NCBI GenBank assembly: GCA_028694545.1
Contig: JAQVKV010000032.1
Location: 1 to 10,702 of the forward strand
DNA length: 10,702 nucleotides
Direction: 5' to 3'
Source of the DNA: Zavarzinia sp.
Lineage (GTDB): Bacteria; Pseudomonadota; Alphaproteobacteria; Zavarziniales; Zavarziniaceae
The position numbers were made by a program, and so were the translations under genes. Shown piece by piece: positions 5,017 to 10,573 of this stretch. The notes below the pieces were generated by a model. That model was not told where the DNA came from. It saw only the letters and a program-made list of their open reading frames with translations, and searched no databases. How positions within the stretch are numbered: position 1 is the stretch's first letter; each line of letters starts with the position of its first letter.

Positions 5017-5653
5017 GAAACGGGTATCGGCAACGGCCGGACCTGGAAGCCAGGGCGGGGGGCTCAAGGACGGGCCTGCTGAGACTACGCCCTATCCGCG
5101 CGCTGGGGACAATCCGGTGTTTGAAGATTTCGTACGTGGCGAAATCGGCGCCGATGTTCCGAACCAAGGGGCAGACGTGAAGGATCAAGGCGAATCGGGC
5201 AAACCCGCTCTGGGCCGGCCGCCGGGGACCGGCAAGCATCAGAAGGCGGCCAAGGCGCTAAACGAATTTCAGGCGGCCGGCATTGACGAAACGATCATGG
5301 CGAGCGTGTTCAAGGGCGTTTTCCAAGGGGCCGCTTTCGCCCTGGACGAAAAGGCGATCAACCTATCCGACGCCGAAGCCAACGCGTTCGCGCGGCCGGC
5401 GTGCGTGCTCTGGGGCTACTACATGCCGAGCCAGGTGACGCCGGTGCAAGCGGCGTGGTCGCAATTGGCTATGGTGACGGTCGGGGTCTTCGGCGCCCGA
5501 TCGGCCGCGATTTCTCGAGGCTGGTCGAAGCGACGAACCGCCAAAGAGGCGCCGGCTGAGGCCAGGGCCGGCGGGCCGGCGCCTTCGCCGGCGGTGCCGA
5601 AATCCGAAATCCCGACGCCGGGCAAGGTGAAATTTACGCCGGAGAAAGGGTAG
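4943..5653 (+). CDS. 236-aa protein with a basic head and a membrane-seeking segment
   Basis: The ATG at 4943 lies 8 bases after AAGGA (4930-4934), 74 bases inside the upstream gene. Residues 1-27 are Lys-rich (TAKKTKKKTTKRASR), a likely nucleic-acid contact. Residues 30-105 look disordered. About 106-190 form a folded helical part with LNEFQAAGID, LSDAEANAFARP, and a hydrophobic stretch around 170-190 (AAWSQLAMVTVGVFGARSAAI). The C-terminus is Pro/Ala-rich. Similar helical segments with a terminal hydrophobic hairpin occur next to packaging ATPases in small membrane-containing phages, which fits its place two genes before the ATPase. It may link genome and membrane. A replication role cannot be excluded, since no initiator is otherwise visible. 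Confidence 0.6.
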   Translation: MTAKKTKKKTTKRASRSNSASAKTEKRVSATAGPGSQGGGLKDGPAETTPYPRAGDNPVFEDFVRGEIGADVPNQGADVKDQGESGKPALGRPPGTGKHQKAAKALNEFQAAGIDETIMASVFKGVFQGAAFALDEKAINLSDAEANAFARPACVLWGYYMPSQVTPVQAAWSQLAMVTVGVFGARSAAISRGWSKRRTAKEAPAEARAGGPAPSPAVPKSEIPTPGKVKFTPEKG

Positions 5654-5705
5654 GGCCACGATAAGCTACAAGCGATTTGAGGAAGCGGTCCGAGGGGACC
5701 CATAT

Positions 5706-5846
5706 GTGGGCGGCTGCGTTGGTAAGTGGTTACGTCGGAACCCGCGCAAGATCGCTGGCAGCGATCCGACGCTATGGGCCTATATCGAAATGCCGGTGTG
5801 GCCGTTCTCTAGGCTGTGGTGGAGGTTGCGAAGATGGCACACGTGA
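5706..5846 (+). CDS. Small Trp-rich cationic protein; start uncertain (GTG 5706, or ACG/ATA at 5658/5661)
   Basis: The frame ends at TGA 5844-5846, overlapping the ATPase start by 13 bases. The first conventional start is GTG 5706, with GAGGGG (5692-5697) 8 bases upstream, giving 46 residues: a GGCVGKWLRRNPRK head, SDPTLWAYIEM, then a Trp/Arg cluster (FSRLWWRLRRWHT). The 15 codons upstream of the GTG (reading ISYKRFEEAVRGDPY) also look coding. They follow GGAGAAAGGG (5641-5650) at a good distance, but the only candidates there are ACG 5658 or ATA 5661; the frame is closed by TGA at 5628. The peptide could associate with membranes or nucleic acid. No family is recognised. Confidence 0.55.
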   Translation: MGGCVGKWLRRNPRKIAGSDPTLWAYIEMPVWPFSRLWWRLRRWHT

Positions 5847-6457
5847 CCGAAGGGCGCAATATCTTTGTATGCGGGCGGACCGGATCGGGGAAATCGTATC
5901 TGGTCAAGCGGGCGATCCGCGACGCGGGGCGGCTGCTGGTGTACCTGCCGAAGCGAGAGGACGCGGATTATCCGGGCGTCTATTTCGACGTGCGATCCGG
6001 CGAGGCGGTGGACTTCTGGAACACGTGGATGGAAGTGAACCGGCAGGGGCGATCGTATCGGCTGGTCTATCGGCCGGCGGACCCGTTCGAGGCGATCGCC
6101 TTCGATCGGCTCTGCATGGGCGTCTATTATGCCGGCGATCTAACGTTCGTAGCCGAAGACCTAGCGGGGTACGTGAACGAACGGGCGAACCTGGGGGCGG
6201 GCTTCAAGACGTTGTTGACGGCGGGGCGGACGCGAAACGTGACCTGCTGGCTATTGACCCAACGACCCTATCGGATTCCCCGCGAAGTGACCAGCCAGGC
6301 AAGGGAAGCGTTTCTTTTCGCGGCGCATGAACCGAACGACGTGGCCTATCTGAAAGAGGCGTTCGGCGTCGAAGCGGCCGAACGGCTGGCGGGCCTGGGC
6401 CAATACGAATACGTGCATTGGACCGAAGACGGGAAAGTCGAGGTCGGGAAGGCATGA
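5834..6457 (+). CDS. A32/P9-like genome-packaging ATPase (FtsK-HerA superfamily)
   Basis: I chose the ATG at 5834 because GGAGG (5821-5825) lies 8 bases upstream; an in-frame GTG at 5816 precedes that site. The 207-residue product has Walker A GRTGSGKS (14-21), Walker B LTFVAEDL (103-110, acidic pair Glu108-Asp109), a GRTRNV segment at 131-136 that may supply arginine contacts, and LLTQRP (140-145), the glutamine-bearing sensor motif of HerA/FtsK-type packaging ATPases. The length matches the compact P9-type enzymes of PRD1-like viruses, which pump DNA into preformed membrane-lined capsids. The filamentous-phage Zot-type assembly ATPase is a relative and an alternative, but a jelly-roll capsid gene downstream favours packaging. 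Overlaps by ATGA with the next gene. Confidence 0.85.
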   Translation: MAHVTEGRNIFVCGRTGSGKSYLVKRAIRDAGRLLVYLPKREDADYPGVYFDVRSGEAVDFWNTWMEVNRQGRSYRLVYRPADPFEAIAFDRLCMGVYYAGDLTFVAEDLAGYVNERANLGAGFKTLLTAGRTRNVTCWLLTQRPYRIPREVTSQAREAFLFAAHEPNDVAYLKEAFGVEAAERLAGLGQYEYVHWTEDGKVEVGKA

Positions 6458-6795
6458 GCGATTTGACGGACGCGGTGGAAACGATGATGGCGAGCTTGGC
6501 CGATGCGATGGAGGTGTGGCGCCAGGTGGGCGAGCGCGTGAAGGCGGCCGAAGCGAAGGCGGCGGCGGCCGAAGCGAAGGCGGCGGCGGCCGAAGCGGCG
6601 GCGGCGGCCTTGTCGTTGCGCGTCCAGGCGTTGGAGCGCGCCCGAACGCCGGACTTCGGCGCGATGTTTCGTGGGGTGGCGACGCGGCTGGACCAACTCG
6701 AACGACGGACGAACCTGCATCGAGACGAGATTGAGGAATGTTTTAGACTCGTCAAGGGGCAAGAGATCGCAAACGCCGATCCGGACGGCGGTTAG
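6454..6795 (+). CDS. 113-aa Ala-rich coiled-coil protein
   Basis: The ATG at 6454 overlaps the ATPase stop (ATGA); a GGGAAGG site precedes it. The product is nearly all helical: an N-terminal helix (1-28), an exact seven-residue repeat AEAKAAA (32-52), then AALSLRVQALERA, a central break (TPDFGAMF) and a second amphipathic helix (74-100, LDQLERRTNLHRDEIEE). The seven-residue period matches a heptad, so a parallel coiled coil is expected. As the last gene of this operon next to the ATPase it may be an assembly or scaffolding factor. No recognised family; low sequence complexity makes any homology search unreliable. Confidence 0.65.
   Translation: MSDLTDAVETMMASLADAMEVWRQVGERVKAAEAKAAAAEAKAAAAEAAAAALSLRVQALERARTPDFGAMFRGVATRLDQLERRTNLHRDEIEECFRLVKGQEIANADPDGG
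6547..6609 (+). repeat. 21-bp tandem repeat encoding coiled-coil heptads
   Basis: Two exact copies of a 21-base unit (6547-6567 and 6568-6588, GCC GAA GCG AAG GCG GCG GCG) are followed by a diverged third (6589-6609). Each unit is exactly seven codons, so the repeat can gain or lose units without disturbing the heptad register. Confidence 0.8.
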
Positions 6796-6824
6796 GAACG
6801 AAAATTCAGTCTCCTTATCCGGAC

Positions 6825-6860
6825 GCGGCCGGCCTTCGGACGGGGCCGGCCGCTCTTTTT
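6825..6860 (+). terminator. Strong intrinsic terminator of the first operon
   Basis: GCGGCCGGCC (6825-6834) pairs perfectly with GGCCGGCCGC (6844-6853) across the 9-base loop TTCGGACGG. TCTTTTT (6854-6860) follows. It lies 30 bases after the last stop of the operon. Confidence 0.9.
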
Positions 6861-6888
6861 CCGGGCAGAAAAAAAAAGTGGAAAAAGG

Positions 6889-6918
6889 TTGACGGGGCGA
6901 CACGGGCGCGGACACAAT
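6889..6918 (+). promoter_or_regulatory. Sigma70-like promoter P3 for the structural operon, with A-tract
   Basis: TTGACG (6889-6894), an 18-base spacer, then CACAAT (6913-6918). Immediately upstream are A9 (6869-6877) and A5 (6882-6886), which look like an UP element. It is the third TTGACG promoter-like site in the genome. The expected start is near 6925, about 60 bases before the first structural gene. Confidence 0.65.
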
Positions 6919-6983
6919 AGGTCAATCCATCCCCCTTGGAGAGTCGGCGCCCGTGACGCCGCTAACGAGAAAGGACGCTTGCG

Positions 6984-7103
6984 ATGAAAATTTCCTTCCC
7001 CTCCGTGAATCAGATCATCACGACGACCATTACCCTGATCGTCATCGGTCTGGTCGTCAACAACGTTCCCCCGCTTCGCGTGGTCAAGGACTATCTGCCC
7101 TAA
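6984..7103 (+). CDS. 39-aa single-helix membrane peptide
   Basis: The ATG at 6984 follows AAAGGA (6970-6975) by 8 bases and is the first gene after promoter P3. The product MKISFPSVNQ leads into one hydrophobic helix (about 11-27, IITTTITLIVIGLVVNN) and a short tail VPPLRVVKDYLP. A small membrane peptide next to the capsid gene is what internal-membrane phages carry, so a virion-membrane protein or capsid-membrane link is inferred. Too short for family assignment. Confidence 0.65.
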   Translation: MKISFPSVNQIITTTITLIVIGLVVNNVPPLRVVKDYLP

Positions 7104-7110
7104 CCACGTG

Positions 7111-7152
7111 CGCGAACCCTGAGCGACGGGTGGCAACGCGAACCCTGAGCGA
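7111..7152 (+). repeat. 16-bp direct repeat in the capsid-gene leader
   Basis: CGCGAACCCTGAGCGA occurs at 7111-7126 and 7137-7152, 26 bases apart, in the 72-base gap between the membrane peptide and the capsid gene. This gap is otherwise non-coding. The pair could be a translational control site or simply a small duplication. Confidence 0.75.
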
Positions 7153-7175
7153 ATCCAAGGAAAGGAACGTTGAAA

Positions 7176-8225
7176 ATGAAACTGCATCGAAGGTATTTGG
7201 GGAGTCTGGCCTTTTCTGCCGGCGGCTTCGACACACTTCGGCTTCCCCGCAACTATGTCTATTCGGCGCTCAAGTTCTGCCTGATCGCCGACATTGACCG
7301 GGCCGGCGGGGCGGCGGGGGACGCGAAGGACAGCGCGCCGGCGCAACTGGTCAACACCCTGGAAGTCGTGGTCAACGGCAAGAACACGGTCAAGCGCATG
7401 GACATGGAGACGCTGCATCGCCGCAACCAGCAATATCATGGCGTGCGGCCGTTCATCGACGCGGCCAACCTGGCCGGCTTCGGCGTGCTGGCGAACGACA
7501 TCAGCATGGTTTCGGCGCAGTTCGATTTCGAGCTTCCGCCGGCCGGGCCGTGGGCCAAGGGCGTCGATTGCCTGCTGGACGCGCGGGGGATGTCGAGCCT
7601 GGACTTGAACGTCCGGTGGGGGACGGGCCTGGACGTCATGAACGACGCGTTCGGCGGCGCGATCACGGTCAACAGTGCCAGGCTGCACGTATGGACGATC
7701 GAACGGGTCAACGCGCCCGTGGTGCCGTACGCGCTTTGGAAGGAATACCGGCTCCTGAGCCAGACCGTTCCGGGCGCCGGCATTCTGACGTTCGACCTGC
7801 CCGTCAACACGACCTACGAGGCCGTGACGCTGAAGACGCATTCCGATGGCGACCAGGTGAACACGATCATCCCGTGGGGCGCCGCGAACCAAAACCCGAT
7901 CCGGCTCTATTCGGGCTCCGAGGTCTATCTGGACCTGCCCGGGGGCGCGATCCAGATGGACAACCGGCTCGCCCTGCAAACCGAAGTGCCGGAGTTGACC
8001 CTGAGCGCGGCGGCAATCAATCACGCGCGGCAGGAATTCCGCTTGGAAGGGTATTATCACCTACCGTTCGTCCATGACGGGATGCTGTCGGAAATGCTGG
8101 ACGCGACCCGCCTGGGCGACTTGAAGATCGACGCCACGTGTGCCGTTCCGGGGACGCAGGATGTCGTGGACATCTATTGCAGCGAGATCATCCTGCCCGA
8201 GACGCCCGCGCAGGCGGCGGCCTAG
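7176..8225 (+). CDS. Putative double jelly-roll major capsid protein
   Basis: The ATG at 7176 lies 9 bases after AAAGGA (7161-7166); the in-frame TTG at 7170 is too close to that site. The 349-residue product is almost entirely alternating beta strands with loops, a length typical of double jelly-roll capsid proteins (about 270-400 residues in PM2, FLiP, PRD1 and relatives). It opens with the LRLPRNYVYSALKFCLIADI strand (21-40), then LVNTLEVVVNGKNTVKRMD (58-76), the pattern commonly found in metagenomic DJR capsid proteins. A second half begins around residue 185 with LTFDLPV (204-210), VYLDLPG (250-256) and a final VVDIYCSEIIL strand (330-340). It follows the structural promoter, and a packaging ATPase is encoded upstream. 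The fold is inferred from sequence pattern; a structure prediction would settle it. Confidence 0.8.
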   Translation: MKLHRRYLGSLAFSAGGFDTLRLPRNYVYSALKFCLIADIDRAGGAAGDAKDSAPAQLVNTLEVVVNGKNTVKRMDMETLHRRNQQYHGVRPFIDAANLAGFGVLANDISMVSAQFDFELPPAGPWAKGVDCLLDARGMSSLDLNVRWGTGLDVMNDAFGGAITVNSARLHVWTIERVNAPVVPYALWKEYRLLSQTVPGAGILTFDLPVNTTYEAVTLKTHSDGDQVNTIIPWGAANQNPIRLYSGSEVYLDLPGGAIQMDNRLALQTEVPELTLSAAAINHARQEFRLEGYYHLPFVHDGMLSEMLDATRLGDLKIDATCAVPGTQDVVDIYCSEIILPETPAQAAA

Positions 8226-8239
8226 AAAGGCGGTGACGC

Positions 8240-8677
8240 ATGGTCTTTGGGCCGCAACCGTACACGCCGAGCGCCGACTTTGTGCCGAGCCTGTCGGCGC
8301 CGGTCAATCCCCCGTCGAGCGTGGGGCCGGGCCTGATCGGCAGCATTACCAGCGGCCTGGGCCAGATGTTCAGCGGCCTGGCCAGCGACAAGGGCCAGGC
8401 GGCGATCGGAAGCGTCTACAATGCCGTCGCGACCTGGAAAGAGTTGGACGTCCGCGACAAAGAGGCATCGACCGCGCAAAAGCTGGCGGCCATGGCCAAT
8501 TCGTGGTTGAACCCTGGGGCCTATCCATCGACAGCGACGGCGCCCTATGTGTCGGCGTCTTCGCAGGCGCCGGCAACGCCGGGGCCGGTCGAACAAGGCG
8601 GCGGCCTGGCGGGCTTATCGCCGGCGGTCCTGCTGATCGGCGGGGCGGTCCTGCTGCTGGCGCTGGGGAGGCGGTGA
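8240..8677 (+). CDS. 145-aa membrane-anchored minor capsid protein candidate
   Basis: The ATG at 8240 follows GAAAGG (8225-8230) by 9 bases, directly after the capsid gene. The product has a Pro/Ser-rich N-terminus (1-30), a glycine-rich amphipathic section (31-62, GLIGSITSGLGQMFSGL), a central helical part (VATWKELDVRDKEASTAQKLAAMANSWL), a Pro/Ala/Ser linker and one transmembrane helix at the very C-terminus (127-143, SPAVLLIGGAVLLLALGRR). A C-terminal anchor with a long soluble part fits a protein that ties the icosahedral shell to an internal membrane. No named family recognised. Confidence 0.7.
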   Translation: MVFGPQPYTPSADFVPSLSAPVNPPSSVGPGLIGSITSGLGQMFSGLASDKGQAAIGSVYNAVATWKELDVRDKEASTAQKLAAMANSWLNPGAYPSTATAPYVSASSQAPATPGPVEQGGGLAGLSPAVLLIGGAVLLLALGRR

Positions 8678-8678
8678 C

Positions 8679-9107
8679 GTGTGGTTCCTCCTGCCGGCGC
8701 TCGTCTATCTGCTCAAGGACGTCAAGCGCGTCAAGACCGCAACGCGGGCCTACGGCGAAGAGATCGCCGAGCGCGAGGGCGTGAGCGTCCAAGAGGGGAC
8801 CGCGAAGGCGGTCAAGGCGGCCGGCGGGGCGATCGAATTAACGCGGATATACGAGGCCGAACGGGCGGCCGATCGAGCGGCAGCCGAACAGCAAAAGACG
8901 TTCGAGGCCATGACGGCGATCAAGGGCCGCGATCCGGCGGCCGGCGTGACGGCCGATCCGATCGGCACGACGCCGATGATCGGCGGCGGGCCGGCGAGCT
9001 ATCTGCCGGCGACGGCGGCCGTCGAAATGACGCGGACCGAGACGCCGGACGTGTTCCTGCCGGCGTTGGTGCTGGCGGGTATGTGGTTTTGGAGTAAACA
9101 AGGGTGA
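8679..9107 (+). CDS. 142-aa protein with hydrophobic ends, membrane-associated
   Basis: Starts at GTG 8679, one base after the previous TGA, with a strong GGGGAGG site (8666-8672) 6 bases upstream. Hydrophobic N-terminus (WFLLPALVYLL, 2-12), then a charged helical region (14-82) with repeated EGTAKAVKAAGGAIEL and EAERAADRAAAEQQ, a Gly/Pro-rich loop (85-120) and a C-terminal hydrophobic helix (125-138, VFLPALVLAGMWFW). Both ends may dip into the membrane, with the coiled section exposed. Likely a virion-membrane protein; no homologue recognised. Confidence 0.65.
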   Translation: MWFLLPALVYLLKDVKRVKTATRAYGEEIAEREGVSVQEGTAKAVKAAGGAIELTRIYEAERAADRAAAEQQKTFEAMTAIKGRDPAAGVTADPIGTTPMIGGGPASYLPATAAVEMTRTETPDVFLPALVLAGMWFWSKQG

Positions 9108-9110
9108 CCT

Positions 9111-9437
9111 ATGCCGCAATTTCCATACAATCGGACGAGCGAGTATAGCCGGGCGCTGCTGAGTGTGGGCCGGGGCGTCGGCAAGCCGGGCCGGATCGGC
9201 GACCCGGTCGAGCGATTTCGGCCTTTGCAGGGCGATCCGCGAGCCGTGCCGAATCGGCCGATCGACCGGCGGCGCATGCCGGCAACGGCGGCGGGGCGGC
9301 GGACCGTCGCCGACAAGCTGCGAGCGATGCAGACGCAGGAACGCCGCGATCCGGACACGCGGGCGCGCTACACGTCCACCGGGCCGTTCATCGGCCAGGC
9401 GATGTATCGCCAGCGCCAGGAAGGGGCACGGACGTGA
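9111..9437 (+). CDS. 108-aa Arg-rich basic protein
   Basis: The ATG at 9111 follows AAGGGTGA (9100-9107), which also contains the previous stop. The product is strongly basic and Pro-rich: NRTSEYSRALLSVGRG, KPGRIGDPVERFRP, NRPIDRRRMP, AAGRRTVADKLRAMQTQERRD, then YTSTGPFIGQAMYRQRQEG. No membrane helix and no recognised domain; mostly extended or disordered, with one helix around 65-80. The basic charge suggests contact with packaged DNA or the inner face of the shell. Overlaps the next gene start by GTGA. Confidence 0.6.
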   Translation: MPQFPYNRTSEYSRALLSVGRGVGKPGRIGDPVERFRPLQGDPRAVPNRPIDRRRMPATAAGRRTVADKLRAMQTQERRDPDTRARYTSTGPFIGQAMYRQRQEGART

Positions 9438-10114
9438 GCAAAGAGACCAAGCAACTCGAAAACGCGGCACGCATTTTGCCGATCGACTTGACGGCCGCCT
9501 TTGCCGATCGCGAGATTCACTGCGAAGGCTCGGTGATGGCCGGCTGGCTGGGCCCGACGGCCGCGACGGAGGTCTGGATTCGCTTCAACGGGCCCACCGA
9601 ACAGCTGATTCCGTTCCGGCAGGGGATGAGTCTGGAAATCCCCTTCGACCGCATCTATGTCACCAACCTGGTTCCTGTCGCGCCGCCGGCGAACATCCTG
9701 TATCTGCTCTATGGCGATCGCGAGACGGTACGGGTGCAGAACAACGCGGCCGATCCGGGCGCGGTGCTGGGCGGGATGCTTGCCGTACTGACGGCGATGC
9801 AGGGCGATACGGCGGCCATCCTGGCGGCGACGACGGCCGGCGATACGGTTCGCTCGACCGGCGGCGAATCCGAGGTGGTCAACGTGGGGGCGGGTGCTGC
9901 GGCCAACGGCGCTGCGCAGGCGTGCCGCCAGGCGTACATCTGGACGGCCGGGGCGACGATCCACTGGAAGATCGGGGCCACCGACGCCGACGCGGGCGAT
10001 CCGATCCTTCCGGCCAACGTCATGTATCCGGTGGACGTGGCCGATACCGAGCTTCTTCGGTTTTACAACTCGGGCGGTGGCGCGATCGACGTGGCCATCG
10101 TCTGGAGAAACTAG
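9434..10114 (+). CDS. 226-aa two-domain beta protein, candidate penton / vertex protein
   Basis: GTG 9434 overlaps the previous TGA, with AGGAAGGGG (9418-9426) 7 bases upstream. Residues 10-100 are a beta-rich domain (EVWIRFNGPTEQLIPFRQGMSLEIPFDRIYVTN, then ANILYLLYGD). Residues 104-140 form a helical or Ala-rich linker. Residues 160-226 are a second beta domain (AYIWTAGATIHWKIG, DPILPANVMYPVD, ELLRFYN, IDVAIVWRN). Similar beta domains occur in phage structural proteins that bind symmetric axes or receptor fibres. It precedes a two-helix protein and the spike, so a penton base or spike-support role is a fair inference. I do not recognise a named family. Confidence 0.65.
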   Translation: MSKETKQLENAARILPIDLTAAFADREIHCEGSVMAGWLGPTAATEVWIRFNGPTEQLIPFRQGMSLEIPFDRIYVTNLVPVAPPANILYLLYGDRETVRVQNNAADPGAVLGGMLAVLTAMQGDTAAILAATTAGDTVRSTGGESEVVNVGAGAAANGAAQACRQAYIWTAGATIHWKIGATDADAGDPILPANVMYPVDVADTELLRFYNSGGGAIDVAIVWRN

Positions 10115-10117
10115 ACC

Positions 10118-10573
10118 ATGGAAGAATGGAAACCCTTGCAAGACGACGAAGAATTGAAGACCGGCGACGTGATTCGCGTGTGGTCGCAAGTGGTCGGAAT
10201 GGGCAAGGTGCCTACCGCGCTCGAGCTCGAGCACGTGGCCAAGAAGGTCGAAGCGTCGGACCCGCGTTATCGCGTCGAGGGGTGGAGCCTGCCGGACGCG
10301 GACAAGCGCTTTTTCGTCAAGGTCCGGATCGTGGAACCGCGCGAACCGGCGATGCAGTTGGCCGGGCCGGTAGTGGCCGGGGCGCTCGTGGGCGCTGTGC
10401 TGGCGGCCGTGGGGATCGCCCTGGGCATCTGGGCGCTGGGCTACGGCGAACGGCGAAGCGTGACAACGGCGGTGGGCGAAACGGCGGACCGGGCGGCCTG
10501 GGGGATCGCAAAATGGGCGGCCGTGGCGATCGTCGGCTATCTGGCGGTCAAGAGTGTGAAAGGGGCAACGTAA
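10118..10573 (+). CDS. 151-aa two-helix membrane protein upstream of the spike
   Basis: The ATG at 10118 lies 10 bases after GGAG (10104-10107). The soluble N-terminal domain (1-74) has a small alpha/beta look (TGDVIRVWSQVVGMG, YRVEGWSLP, RFFVKVRIVEP). It is followed by a long hydrophobic segment rich in Gly/Ala (81-107) and a second one (127-145, WGIAKWAAVAIVGYLAV). Its TAA stop (10571-10573) touches the ATG of the spike gene, so they are likely co-translated. In membrane-containing phages such proteins sit under the vertex and help deliver the genome; that role is inference here. Confidence 0.65.
   Translation: MEEWKPLQDDEELKTGDVIRVWSQVVGMGKVPTALELEHVAKKVEASDPRYRVEGWSLPDADKRFFVKVRIVEPREPAMQLAGPVVAGALVGAVLAAVGIALGIWALGYGERRSVTTAVGETADRAAWGIAKWAAVAIVGYLAVKSVKGAT

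Noticed and set aside
5213..5236. Walker A-like GRPPGTGK in the 236-aa protein
   Set aside because: The residue after Lys is His rather than Thr/Ser, the segment lies in a disordered Gly/Pro-rich region, and there is no Walker B or ATPase-sized fold.
4094..5239. 381-codon open frame on the minus strand
   Set aside because: Crosses five overlapping forward genes. Its Ser/Arg-rich product mirrors their acidic codons and has no ribosome site that I could see.
5677..6330. Forward frame with a TTG start covering the ATPase
   Set aside because: Out of frame with the ATPase motifs; Gly/Arg-rich shadow translation.
5834..6457. Zot-type assembly ATPase of a filamentous phage
   Set aside because: No Zot C-terminal transmembrane part and no inovirus coat or pIII-like genes; the capsid candidate and internal-membrane-type proteins fit a packaging ATPase better.
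6792..8060. 422-codon open frame on the minus strand
   Set aside because: It covers the terminator, promoter P3 and most of the capsid gene. Its translation is Arg/His/Pro-rich with no domain, as expected for an antisense shadow of a GC-rich gene.
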